Below, piece after piece: positions 13,902 through 21,962 of a stretch of DNA of 64,000 nucleotides. Source of the DNA: Candidatus Didemnitutus sp. (GTDB taxonomy: Bacteria; Verrucomicrobiota; Verrucomicrobiia; Opitutales; Opitutaceae). The position numbers and the translations under genes are program-made. Position 1 is the stretch's first letter. Each line of letters starts with the position of its first letter. The notes below the pieces were generated by a model. That model had not been told where the DNA came from. It did no database searches and saw only the letters and a list, made by a program, of their open reading frames with translations. The stretch is from contig JAGOQJ010000002.1 of NCBI GenBank assembly GCA_017991595.1, forward strand, positions 63,386 through 127,385. The letters are read 5' to 3'.

Positions 13902-14819
13902 ATGAGCCTGCCCATGATTTTTTCCCCGGAAGTCGAAGCCGCGCGCGTCGGACGCCGTCCTATCGTGGCGCTGGAGTCGACCATCATCACCCACGGCATG
14001 CCGTATCCGCAAAACGTGGAGACCGCCCGCCGCGTCGAGGCCGAGGTGCGCCGCGCCGGCGCGGTCCCGGCGACCATCGCCGTGCTGGCGGGACGCGTCC
14101 ACGTCGGACTCACGGACGCGGAGGTGGAAACGCTCGGGCAAGCCCGGGATGTGATGAAACTTTCCCGCGCCGACCTCGCCTATTGTCTCGCGACCGGACG
14201 CACGGGTTCGACGACGGTGGCGGCGACGATGATCGCGGCGCGGCGCGCCGGGATCGAGGTCTTCGCCACGGGCGGCATCGGCGGCGTGCACCGCGGAGCC
14301 GAGCACTCGTTTGATGTGTCGGCCGACCTGCGCGAACTCGCCGAGACGCCCGTCTCCGTGGTGTCCGCCGGCGCCAAGGCGATCCTCGATCTACCGAAGA
14401 CGCTCGAAATGCTTGAGACGCTCGGCGTGCCCGTGATCGCGGTCGGGCAGGACGAGTTTCCCGCGTTCTGGTCGCGCTCCTCCGGTCTGCGCGCGCCATT
14501 GCGCTGCGACACGCCCGCCGAGATCGCCACCGCGCACCTGATGCGGGCACGGCTCGGCTTGCCAGGCGGCCAGTTGGTGGCCAACCCCATTCCGGCCGCC
14601 GACGAGATCCCACGCGACGTGATCACGCCCTGCATCGAGACGGCGCTCGCCGAGGCGGAGGCGCAGCACCTGCAGGCCAAAACCGTGACACCCTTCCTGC
14701 TCCGCCGCATCTTCGAGCTCACGGAAGGCCGCTCGCTCGCCGCGAACATCGCGCTTGTGCTCAACAACGCGCGGCTCGCCGCCCGTCTCGCGGCGGAGAT
14801 ACTCCGTCAACGCGGCTGA
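13902..14819 (+). CDS. psuG: Pseudouridine-5'-phosphate glycosidase
   Basis: 305 residues. The N-terminal 'PIVALESTIITHGMPYPQNV' with 'AVPATIAVLAGRVHVGLT', the central 'GSTTVAATMIAARRAGIEVF' and 'ATGGIGGVHRGAE' are highly characteristic of PsuG (the glycosidase that splits pseudouridine 5'-phosphate into uracil and ribose 5-phosphate). In many bacteria psuG sits next to the kinase psuK; no kinase gene is found beside it here, so pseudouridine phosphorylation would have to be encoded elsewhere. I chose ATG 13902 (MSLPMIFSPEV), placing the conserved region close to the N-terminus; an upstream in-frame start at 13857 adds 15 atypical residues. Confidence 0.96.
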   Translation: MSLPMIFSPEVEAARVGRRPIVALESTIITHGMPYPQNVETARRVEAEVRRAGAVPATIAVLAGRVHVGLTDAEVETLGQARDVMKLSRADLAYCLATGRTGSTTVAATMIAARRAGIEVFATGGIGGVHRGAEHSFDVSADLRELAETPVSVVSAGAKAILDLPKTLEMLETLGVPVIAVGQDEFPAFWSRSSGLRAPLRCDTPAEIATAHLMRARLGLPGGQLVANPIPAADEIPRDVITPCIETALAEAEAQHLQAKTVTPFLLRRIFELTEGRSLAANIALVLNNARLAARLAAEILRQRG

Positions 14820-14866
14820 GCCAGCTCAACGGGCTGGTCGGCGCAGAGCCAAGCGTTTCCGGCGGC

Positions 14867-15580
14867 TCAGTCCTCGCGTTCGAGGAAGGAGTCCGGGAAT
14901 GCCGACTCGCGGCGCGCCCAGCGCACGAGGCACAGGCTGTTGGTCAGCGCCTCGTGCAACGCCGTGCCGAAATCGTAGGCCCGGTCGTCGAAGCCAGCGG
15001 CCTCGACCGCCTGATCGATGGCGAGCATCACCGCGAACATCCGGCCGCGCAGCCCCTCGATCTTGACGTCCACGCGGTCGTAACCCGCCGCGAGATTTGC
15101 GATGCAGCCATCGAGGTTGTTGCTGTGGTAGGCGCGGCAGATTTCCGGTCGGCCCTCGTAGATCGAGCAACTGCCCTCGCGCAACAAAACACACGGGGTG
15201 CGAGGGAGGACGCGATCCGGCTGGTTGCGGCTCGCGAGGTAGGCCGCGCGGTGGGCCGCCGCGCGGGCGATGACGGCCTCGAGTTCCTCCGGTGAGAAAT
15301 GCCGCTGGATGTGCTCGGCGGCGATGAAGACTTCGTGCGCTTGCACCGCGACATCGTGATGGCAGCAGGTGCCGCAGCCCGCGCGGCAGGCGACCGCGGC
15401 GCGGGCGGCAGCGGGTGCCGAATCGTAGGCGCGGTCGAAGCGCGCGAAGGCCTCGCGCACGACGTCCAGCAGCTCACTCGCCTCGTTCGCCGTGGCCAGC
15501 TGGGCCATGACCGCATCCGCTGTCCGGTAATACAGCGTCTCCTCCTGCGGCGTGAAACCTTTGGCCATACCTTCACGCAA
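14867..15580 (-). CDS. YkgJ-type cysteine-cluster protein (putative metal/iron-sulfur binding)
   Basis: 237 residues. The cysteine pattern 'CRAGCGTCCHHDVAV' in the middle and 'TPCVLLREGSCSIYEGRPEI' followed by 'CRAYHSNNLDGC' matches the YkgJ/UPF0153 cysteine-cluster family, thought to bind zinc or an iron-sulfur centre. Function is unknown. A second start at 15568 (MAKGFTPQ) is equally possible. It is divergent from the truncated haemoglobin gene, with little room between them, so the two may share a control region; a shared role in iron or oxygen chemistry is speculation. Confidence 0.85.
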   Translation of the reverse strand: MREGMAKGFTPQEETLYYRTADAVMAQLATANEASELLDVVREAFARFDRAYDSAPAAARAAVACRAGCGTCCHHDVAVQAHEVFIAAEHIQRHFSPEELEAVIARAAAHRAAYLASRNQPDRVLPRTPCVLLREGSCSIYEGRPEICRAYHSNNLDGCIANLAAGYDRVDVKIEGLRGRMFAVMLAIDQAVEAAGFDDRAYDFGTALHEALTNSLCLVRWARRESAFPDSFLERED

Positions 15581-15690
15581 ACGGCTCGCGCTGAAACGTC
15601 ACGCCCCGACTTGCCGCGAAATCTTGAGGACGCTCAAGCTTTTGCGGTTTGAGCCCTGACAGGCGCGGGGTTTTGCGTTTCGTCGATCGC

Positions 15691-16101
15691 GTGGAGCCTT
15701 CCCCAAATTCCCTCTTCGTCCGGCTCGGCGGCCGTCCCCGGCTGATGCATCTGTTGAAGTATTTCTATGCCGACGTGCGGCAGCATCAGGAAATCGGACC
15801 GATCTTCGCGGCGCACGTCGAAGACTGGGCGGCCCATCTGGAAAAGATCGCCGACTTTTGGTCGAACATCACCGGCGGACCCGTGCGCTACGCCGGCGCG
15901 ATGCCGGCCAAACATTTCCCGCTCGGGCTGGAGGAACGGCATTTCGCCGTGTGGCTCGACCTTTGGCGCCGGCACTGCCGCGCCCACCTCGCTCCGACCG
16001 AAGCAGAGGACTTGATCGTCGCGGCGGAGACGATCGGGGATCGCCTCCGCTGGATGATCGCGCAGCACCAACAGATGCGCCAGCGCGAGCGGGCCGAGTG
16101 A
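15691..16101 (+). CDS. Truncated haemoglobin, group III-like
   Basis: About 136 residues using a GTG at 15691; TTG starts at 15649 and 15673 would lengthen it, and no in-frame ATG precedes the fold. Globin features: 'HLLKYFYADVRQHQEIGPIF' for helices A-B, then 'EDWAAHLEKIADFWSNITGG' and 'PAKHFPLGLEERHFAVWLDL', where the His after 'PAK' is the likely proximal haem ligand. The order W...H...FW...KH fits group III truncated globins (such as Campylobacter Ctb), which bind oxygen and relate to nitrosative or microaerobic stress. Divergent from a cysteine-cluster gene. Confidence 0.88.
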   Translation: MEPSPNSLFVRLGGRPRLMHLLKYFYADVRQHQEIGPIFAAHVEDWAAHLEKIADFWSNITGGPVRYAGAMPAKHFPLGLEERHFAVWLDLWRRHCRAHLAPTEAEDLIVAAETIGDRLRWMIAQHQQMRQRERAE

Positions 16102-16213
16102 CTCCGCCAGCGAGCGCAAGGAGCGGGCCGCGCGGACGTCGCGCTGCCGGACAAGCGGCGGTGGATCTTCATCCTGCTTCAAGCCGTGGCTTGCAGGCCT
16201 CGGCGGCTCCGTC

Positions 16214-18061
16214 ATGGTGAGCCGAAAACTCCCCATGATCGACTCTGGCGCCGTCCGCCCCGCTCCCACTGATTCCCCGCGCGAAATCGATTGGCTGAAG
16301 AACATCTATCAGCCCAACGCCACCAACCTCACCGTCCGCGCCGTGATCTTCGGCATGGTGATCGGAGCGGCGATGAGCCTCTCGAACCTCTACGTGTTCT
16401 TCAAGACGGGCTGGAGCATGGGCGTCACGCTCACGGCATGCATCCTCGCCTTCAGCGCGTTTCAGCTGCTGCAGGGCCTGCGGATCGTGAAGAAGCCGCT
16501 CGGTGTGCTGGAGAACAACGCGCTCACCACTGTCGCCTCAGGCGCCGGCTACATGACCGGTGGCGGAAACATGGCGGCCTTCGGTGCGCTGCTCATGGTC
16601 ACCACCGTGCGCCCGGACACGTTTTCGATGATTGCGTGGTTCGCGCTCATCGCGGCGTTGGGCGTCTTCGCCGCCATCCCGATCAAACGTCAGCTCATCA
16701 ATCAGGAAGGACTCGCCTACCCGACCGGCACCGCCACGGCGGAGACCATCGCCTCGATCCACTCCGCCGCGGCGGGTGCGGGCGCGAGCAAGTCGAAATG
16801 GCTGGCCGGCTCGGCGGCTTTCGCCGCGGTGCTCACGTGGTTCCGCGATGCCTGGCACGTGATTCCCGCGACTATTCCCATCCCGCTCCAACTTTCGGGC
16901 CACAAACTCGCCGAGTGGACGCTCTCGCTCAAGGCCGAGGTCGTGCTGATCGGCGGCGGCGCGTTGATGAGCTTCAAGACCGGCTGGTCGCTGCTGCTCG
17001 GCGGTCTTTTGACCTACGGCGTGCTCGGTCCTTCGCTCGTCGAGCGCGGAATCGTCACCGCCGTGAGCTACAAGGCGATCGTGGCTTGGACGCTCTGGCC
17101 GGGCGCGGCGATCCTCGTCGCCTCGGGCCTCACCTCCTTTGCCATCGACTACAAGAGCATCGCCCGCTCCTTCACCGGGCTCACGCGCATCTTCGGCGGC
17201 GGCAAGAAATCCGACGAAGGCATCTCGACGCTCGAGTGTCCCGAGTGGTGGTTTCCGGCCGGTTTTGCGGTGCTGTCGCCCTTCGTCGTTTTCCTGATGG
17301 TGTGGTTGTTCCAGATTCCGATCTGGGCGGCGTTGATCGCCATTCCGCTGGCCGTGGTGATGGGCTTCGTCGCCGCGCGCGTCACCGGCGAGACCGACGT
17401 CACGCCCACCAAGGCGCTGGGCCCCGTCACGCAGATGCTCTACGGCGTCATGACGCCCGGCAATCTCTCGGGTAACATCATGTCGGCGAACGTCACGGGT
17501 GGCATCGGCCTGCACGCCGCGGATCTGCTCACGACGCTCAAGACCGGCTGGCTGCTCGGCGCCAAGCCGCGTCATCAACTCTACGCGCAGCTCTTCGGCG
17601 TGATCGCCGGCGCGATCGTCATCGTGCCCGCGTTCAACCTCATCATCCCTGACCCCAGCCTGCTCGGTGGCGAAGCTTGGCCGGCGCCCTCCTGCGTGGT
17701 GTGGGCGGGCGTGTCGAAGGCGTTTTCGGACGGCATCGGCGCGCTGCACGAAACCTCGCGCACCGCCATCGTCGTCGGCCTCGTGCTCGGCGTCGCGCTG
17801 GCATTGCTGGAACGTTTCGCGCCGAAGCGCCTGCGTCCGGCGATCCCCTCGCCTTCCGGCTTGGGCATCGCGCTGGTCATCCCGGGCAGCAACTGCATCG
17901 CGATGTTCCTCGGCGCGGCGCTCGCGGAATGGCTGCGGCGCAAGAAGCCCGCGCTGGCCGAGAAGACCGTCGTGCCCGTCGCCTCCGGTCTCATCGCCGG
18001 CGAAAGTCTCATGGGCATCCTCATCGCGATCCTGATCGTGAGCGGTTTCATCGCCGCGTGA
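16214..18061 (+). CDS. OPT-family oligopeptide/metal-chelate transporter
   Basis: 615 residues with about 14-16 hydrophobic helices. The N-terminal 'NLTVRAVIFGMVIGAAMSLS' and 'NLYVFFKTGWSMGVTLTACI' plus 'QEGLAYPTGTATAETI' are diagnostic of the OPT (oligopeptide transporter) superfamily. These secondary transporters move small peptides or metal chelates; the substrate of this bacterial branch is not known. An alternative start exists at 16235 (MIDSGAVRPAP). There is no periplasmic binding protein or ATPase next to it, consistent with a stand-alone permease. Confidence 0.93.
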   Translation: MVSRKLPMIDSGAVRPAPTDSPREIDWLKNIYQPNATNLTVRAVIFGMVIGAAMSLSNLYVFFKTGWSMGVTLTACILAFSAFQLLQGLRIVKKPLGVLENNALTTVASGAGYMTGGGNMAAFGALLMVTTVRPDTFSMIAWFALIAALGVFAAIPIKRQLINQEGLAYPTGTATAETIASIHSAAAGAGASKSKWLAGSAAFAAVLTWFRDAWHVIPATIPIPLQLSGHKLAEWTLSLKAEVVLIGGGALMSFKTGWSLLLGGLLTYGVLGPSLVERGIVTAVSYKAIVAWTLWPGAAILVASGLTSFAIDYKSIARSFTGLTRIFGGGKKSDEGISTLECPEWWFPAGFAVLSPFVVFLMVWLFQIPIWAALIAIPLAVVMGFVAARVTGETDVTPTKALGPVTQMLYGVMTPGNLSGNIMSANVTGGIGLHAADLLTTLKTGWLLGAKPRHQLYAQLFGVIAGAIVIVPAFNLIIPDPSLLGGEAWPAPSCVVWAGVSKAFSDGIGALHETSRTAIVVGLVLGVALALLERFAPKRLRPAIPSPSGLGIALVIPGSNCIAMFLGAALAEWLRRKKPALAEKTVVPVASGLIAGESLMGILIAILIVSGFIAA

Positions 18062-18131
18062 GGTTGCAGGGCGGCGTGGCGAGGGAAATGGGTTGTGCTC
18101 CCGCCCTCGCCTCTGGTTGAAAAGGCCATTC

Positions 18132-18458
18132 ATGAACAAACCCGCCTGTCCCGTCTGCACCTTGGAAGATGTCCTCAGCCACCCCGACAAGTGGGAGTGT
18201 GCCACCTGCGGGCACGAGTGGCCGAAGGAAGTCGCGCCCGAGGCGGCCAAGGTGGTGAAAGACGCCAACGGCACGCCGCTGGCCGATGGCGACACCGTCG
18301 TGCTGATCAAGGACCTCAAGCTCCGCGGCGGCTCGGGCGTGCTCAAGGGCGGCACCAAGGCGAAGAACATCCGTCTCGTCGACGGCGACCACGACATCGA
18401 CTGCAAGATCGACGGCGTCGCGATGGCGCTGAAATCCTGTTTCGTGAAGAAGGCCTGA
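18132..18458 (+). CDS. YjdM/PhnA-family zinc-ribbon protein
   Basis: 108 residues. The N-terminal zinc ribbon 'CPVCTLEDVLSHPDKWECATC' region holds two CxxC pairs, and the C-terminal SH3-like barrel has 'DANGTPLADGDTVVLIKDLK' and 'LRGGSGVLKGGTKAKNIRLV', which is the YjdM (formerly PhnA) family. The old name 'alkylphosphonate utilisation' is misleading, because this protein is not the phosphonoacetate hydrolase. Its true role is not established. The ATG at 18132 fits the family's usual start (MN..PCP.C). It stands alone between the OPT transporter and a convergent small gene. Confidence 0.9.
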   Translation: MNKPACPVCTLEDVLSHPDKWECATCGHEWPKEVAPEAAKVVKDANGTPLADGDTVVLIKDLKLRGGSGVLKGGTKAKNIRLVDGDHDIDCKIDGVAMALKSCFVKKA

Positions 18459-18474
18459 GCCGGACGGCCCGGGC

Positions 18475-18765
18475 TTACTCTGTCACCGGAACACGTCGTG
18501 CCGGAACGGGCGTGATCTCAAGGTAAACCTGCGTCGCTCCAGTCGCGGCGATGGCATCGATGCGGGAGGCGATTTCCGGCAGCGGCAGCGCGACGGCCTC
18601 CGCTTCGCTCGGTCCGGCTTTGCACGTGAAATCCCAGCCGCGGAAGCCTTCTTGCGGCGGACGTTGACGGGCGCGGCGCAGCGCTTTGTTCACCTCGTGG
18701 CGGATTTTGTCCCGCACGCGGGCATCGTCCTTGCCGGGCTGTTGGAGCGGGAAAGTCTTCTTCAT
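18475..18765 (-). CDS. Small conserved protein, DUF6172-like
   Basis: 96 residues beginning 'MKKTFPLQQPGKDDARVRDK' and continuing with a basic helix 'NKALRRARQRPPQEGFRGWD' and the end 'AIAATGATQVYLEITPVPAR'. The pattern (MKKTF.L, then IKHEV.K..KR.R....P.G...WDF.C, then an acidic linker and a Y/FLEI ending) is one I associate with DUF6172, a family without a known activity. No signal peptide or membrane segment. The gene is monocistronic, convergent with the YjdM-like gene. Confidence 0.65.
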   Translation of the reverse strand: MKKTFPLQQPGKDDARVRDKIRHEVNKALRRARQRPPQEGFRGWDFTCKAGPSEAEAVALPLPEIASRIDAIAATGATQVYLEITPVPARRVPVTE

Positions 18766-18863
18766 GCGGGCATCGTTGGCCCGTTCGCGTCCATGGCAAC
18801 GGGAATACCGCCGGAGGCGAAACCGCGTCTTGTGCCGTCCGCGTCGGCGCCTTCAATGACCGC

Positions 18864-19232
18864 ATGCCCGAGTCTCCGCTCACCGTCTATACCTACGCCA
18901 AGTGCAGCACCTGCCGGGAGGCCGTGAAGTGGCTGCGCGCCCACCGCATCGAGTTTGTCGAGAAACCGATCCGCGAGACGCCGCCCACGCTGGCGGAGTT
19001 GCGTCGTATGCTCGCCTGGCACGACGGCAACCTGCGACGCCTCTTCAACACGTCGGGGCAGGACTACCGCGCCTTGGGGCTCGGCGAGAAACTGCCCACG
19101 CTCCAGACCGACGAGGCACTGGCTCTGCTGACGCAGAACGGCAATCTGGTGAAGCGACCGTTCGCGCTGGCCGCGAAGACCGGCGTCGTCGGCTTCGATG
19201 CGGAGGCTTGGGGCAAGGCGTTCGGCCGTTGA
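18864..19232 (+). CDS. ArsC/Spx-family thioredoxin-fold protein
   Basis: 122 residues. The N-terminal 'TVYTYAKCSTCREAVKWLRA' carries the family's CxxC, followed by 'VEKPIRETPPTLAELRRML', 'RRLFNTSGQDYRALGLGEKL' and 'NGNLVKRPFAL', the typical arsenate reductase (glutaredoxin-type)/Spx/YffB layout. The protein could be an arsenate reductase, an Spx-like regulator or a YffB-like oxidoreductase; no ars operon is adjacent, so I do not choose. Cysteine at the first position of CSTC is the conserved nucleophile of the family. Confidence 0.88.
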   Translation: MPESPLTVYTYAKCSTCREAVKWLRAHRIEFVEKPIRETPPTLAELRRMLAWHDGNLRRLFNTSGQDYRALGLGEKLPTLQTDEALALLTQNGNLVKRPFALAAKTGVVGFDAEAWGKAFGR

Positions 19233-19278
19233 GGGTGCGACGCACGCCGGCCGAAGGCGACGCGGCGCAGCGACGCGC

Positions 19279-20091
19279 TCACTCGCGCGTTTGCGATTGG
19301 AAGAAGGTCACGATCGCCTGCGTCGCCTCCGGCGGAAAACGGTGCCCGCCGTCATGCAGATAAGTGACGACTGGCGCGCCAAGCGGTGAGTCGTAGCGGG
19401 TGAACCGGTCGCCTTCGCGTGTGCCCGCATCCGCGCAGTGGTTGATGCGTTTGAGTCGAGCGAGCATCGCTTCCTGCCACGCGTATTTCACGAGCCGGTC
19501 GTTGGTGCCCGCAACATGGATCACCGGTGCGGGTTGGAGCGCTGGATAGTCGCGTCCGGCGACCGCGGCCGAGGGGCCGAAGGCGGCGAACACGTCACGT
19601 CGCGTCGCCCACAGCAAGTAGGTGAATCCTCCGCCATTCGAGTGTCCGGTGGCGTAGATCCGCCGTGGATCGATTTTCAATTCCTTGGTGAGGGTCGCGT
19701 GCACGTGGTCGAAGAACTTGAGGTCGCGGTCATCTTGCGCGCCGGGGCCTTTCTGCCAGCCCGCCTTGCGTCCTGCGGTGTCGGTCAACTGGCCCGGCGT
19801 CGGCAGGCCTTGCAAATAGACGACCACGGCGTCGGGCCAGAGCTCGTGCACGGGCATGCTGCGCGCCACTTGGGCGGACGATCCGCCGTGCCCGTGAAAC
19901 ACGAACACCAGGGGCGCGCCGGCGCTGGGGATTATTGCTGGCACGGCGATCAAGCCCTCACGCTTCACGCCTTCGACGTCCCAGGTGCGCGCCACGAGGG
20001 CGGCCGCGCTGAGCTGGAGCCAGCCGCCGGAGACGGCGAGCAGCACGGCGAGCGCGAGACAGCGGCAAACGGAAGCGAAAGACCGGTTCAT
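19279..20091 (-). CDS. Secreted alpha/beta-hydrolase, PHB-depolymerase/feruloyl-esterase-like
   Basis: 270 residues with a signal peptide 'RCLALAVLLAVSGGWLQLSA' and a nucleophile elbow 'GHSNGGGF' containing the catalytic Ser. 'PLVFVFHGHGGSSAQ' carries the oxyanion-hole loop, 'DRLVKYAW' has a plausible catalytic Asp, and 'HDGGHRFP' the catalytic His. This is the LpqC/poly(3-hydroxybutyrate) depolymerase-like esterase family, often acting on feruloyl or acetyl esters of plant polysaccharides; the substrate is not determined. Exported to the periplasm or beyond. It follows no related gene. Confidence 0.87.
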   Translation of the reverse strand: MNRSFASVCRCLALAVLLAVSGGWLQLSAAALVARTWDVEGVKREGLIAVPAIIPSAGAPLVFVFHGHGGSSAQVARSMPVHELWPDAVVVYLQGLPTPGQLTDTAGRKAGWQKGPGAQDDRDLKFFDHVHATLTKELKIDPRRIYATGHSNGGGFTYLLWATRRDVFAAFGPSAAVAGRDYPALQPAPVIHVAGTNDRLVKYAWQEAMLARLKRINHCADAGTREGDRFTRYDSPLGAPVVTYLHDGGHRFPPEATQAIVTFFQSQTRE

Positions 20092-20135
20092 GGTCCCTCG
20101 TGACGTCGCCGCGCCAGCGGCGGTTGCAGCGGAAA

Positions 20136-21338
20136 TTATTTGCGCAGCGAGGCGCAGAAGCGCGTGAGGCGCTCGACGCCCTTGCGCAACACTTCGTCGG
20201 ACGTCGCGTAGCTGAGGCGCAGGTAGCCCTCGGCGCCGAAGGCCGAGCCAGGCACTGCCGCGACCTTTTCCTGTTCGAGCAGCTTGGCGCAGAACTCAGC
20301 GTCCTTGAGGCCAAAGCTCGAGATATTGGGGAAAAGGTAGAACGCGCCGCCCGCGAGCAGACAGGAAATGCCGGGGATTTTGTTCAGCTCCGCGTGGAGC
20401 CACTTCCGACGGCGGTCGAACGCGGTCTTCATCTCCGCGATGGCCGCATCGGCCTTGGCCTTCTCCTTCAGCGCGGCGAGCGCGCCGTATTGGGCGAAGG
20501 TCGTGGCGTTGGACGACATCTGGCTCTGCAGTTCGCCGCAGGCCTTGGCGATCGGCGCCGGCGCGACGAGCGTGCCGAGACGCCAGCCAGTCATCGAGTA
20601 GGTCTTGGAGAAGCCGGCGACGGTGATGGTGCGCTTCTCCACCTCGGCGCCGAGCGTGGCGAAGTTCACGGGCTCGTGGCCGTCGTAGATCAGGTGCTCA
20701 TACATCTCGTCGGCCAGCACGTAGAGGTTGTGCCGCACGCACACCTCGGCGAGCGCCGCGAGCTCGGCGCGGGTGTAGATCGCGCCGGTGGGGTTCGAAG
20801 GGGAATTGAGGATGAGCAGCTTCGTCTTCGGCGTAATCGCCGCCTCGAGCAGCGCGGGCGTGAGCTTGAAGCCGGCGCGGTCGTCGCAGAGCACATATTT
20901 CGGCGTGGCGCCGGCGAGTTTCACCATCTCCGGATAACTGACCCAGTAAGGCGCGGGGATGATCGCCTCGTCGCCGGGGTTGCAGATCGCGAGGACGGCG
21001 AGGTAGCAGGAATATTTGCCGCCGGGCGAGACGACGACCTGGGCGGGCGTGATCTTGTAGCCGTATTCGGCTGCGTAGCGCTCGGCGATAGCGACGCGCA
21101 GCGGCTCGATGCCGGGCGTCGGGGCATACTTGGTCTTGCCCGATTTGAGCGCGGCGATGGCCGCCTCCTTGATGAACTCCGGTGTGTCGAAATCCGGCTC
21201 GCCGGCGGCGAAGCTGCACACGTCGTCGCCGGCGGCGATCATCGCTTTGGCCTTGGCATCGATAGCCAGAGTCGGCGACGGCGCAACATTGCGAGCCCAA
21301 ACGGAGAGCGGAGCGGGAGCGTTCATGGAGGGCGCCAC
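20136..21338 (-). CDS. aspC: Aspartate aminotransferase, class I PLP enzyme
   Basis: 400 residues of the fold-type I aminotransferase family. Visible motifs: '[18 protein letters not shown]' at the N-terminus, '[17 protein letters not shown]', and the PLP-lysine segment '[16 protein letters not shown]'. This matches the bacterial Ib-type aspartate/prephenate aminotransferases, which transaminate aspartate with 2-oxoglutarate. The gene begins 28 bases downstream of the RHH protein gene, on the same strand, so both may be co-transcribed. A second class I aminotransferase in this window (29395-30582) belongs to a different subgroup. Confidence 0.93.
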   Translation of the reverse strand: MAPSMNAPAPLSVWARNVAPSPTLAIDAKAKAMIAAGDDVCSFAAGEPDFDTPEFIKEAAIAALKSGKTKYAPTPGIEPLRVAIAERYAAEYGYKITPAQVVVSPGGKYSCYLAVLAICNPGDEAIIPAPYWVSYPEMVKLAGATPKYVLCDDRAGFKLTPALLEAAITPKTKLLILNSPSNPTGAIYTRAELAALAEVCVRHNLYVLADEMYEHLIYDGHEPVNFATLGAEVEKRTITVAGFSKTYSMTGWRLGTLVAPAPIAKACGELQSQMSSNATTFAQYGALAALKEKAKADAAIAEMKTAFDRRRKWLHAELNKIPGISCLLAGGAFYLFPNISSFGLKDAEFCAKLLEQEKVAAVPGSAFGAEGYLRLSYATSDEVLRKGVERLTRFCASLRK

Positions 21339-21366
21339 TTAAGGGAGCGCCTCCGAGCATAGCAAG

Positions 21367-21885
21367 TCAGCCGCGTGTCCGCTTTCGCGTCATACCTTTG
21401 CGCTTCGGTGCAGGGCGCTTGGCCTTGGCTTTCGGGCTGCGAGGCGAGGGTGCCGGCTTCGCGCGGCGTTTCTTCGTCGGCTGGCGCTTGCGGGCCGGCG
21501 CAGCGGGCGGAGCCGGCTCTTCCGCTTCAGGCAATTCCACCTGCGGGATCGGCAACCCGGCGTCGGCGGCGGCATCGGATTCGAGGGTCGGCAGGTAGGC
21601 TTCCGCGGCAGCGCGCACCAGCTGGCCGATGCTGGTGTGCTTCGCCTTCGCGACCGACTTCAACTGCCGGCGGATCTCGACGGGCAGGCGAACGGAGATG
21701 GTGAGCTGTGACGGGCGCACCACCACGACTTGCTCGAGGTTGAAGCGCGCCAGAGCCTCACGGATCAGCGCGCTGACCGAGGCGGCGCGTCCGTCGCGCA
21801 CGGGCTCGTTGAGGCGGTCGAGGAACTCGACTTCCAGTTGAAAGGCCAGCGGGCCAGTTTTTTTCGCCGCAGAGGAAACGCTCAT
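21367..21885 (-). CDS. Tandem ribbon-helix-helix protein with basic C-terminal tail
   Basis: 172 residues. Two ribbon-helix-helix-like segments follow each other: 'LAFQLEVEFLDRLNEPV' with 'SVSALIREALARFN' (about residues 14-50) and 'LTISVRLPVEIRRQLKSVA' with 'TSIGQLVRAAAEAYL' (about 60-97). Each has a short beta strand plus two helices, as in Arc/MetJ/CopG repressors, so one chain could make both halves of the usual dimer. The last 60 residues are Pro/Ala/Lys/Arg-rich and disordered, resembling a histone H1-like tail. I chose ATG 21885 because the preceding in-frame sequence is low-complexity. A DNA-binding role is likely; the target is unknown. Confidence 0.75.
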   Translation of the reverse strand: MSVSSAAKKTGPLAFQLEVEFLDRLNEPVRDGRAASVSALIREALARFNLEQVVVVRPSQLTISVRLPVEIRRQLKSVAKAKHTSIGQLVRAAAEAYLPTLESDAAADAGLPIPQVELPEAEEPAPPAAPARKRQPTKKRRAKPAPSPRSPKAKAKRPAPKRKGMTRKRTRG

Positions 21886-21962
21886 GAATAGTGCAGCGGA
21901 GGTGAAGCGGGAAAGGCGTGCGTGGCAAACGCAACCTGCCCTGCCCCGTCGTGCGCAAAAAA

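Noticed and set aside
16538-18406. 622-codon antisense frame over the OPT transporter
   Set aside because: Translation is Arg/Asp/Gly/His-rich, without helices matching any family, whereas the plus-strand frame has OPT motifs.
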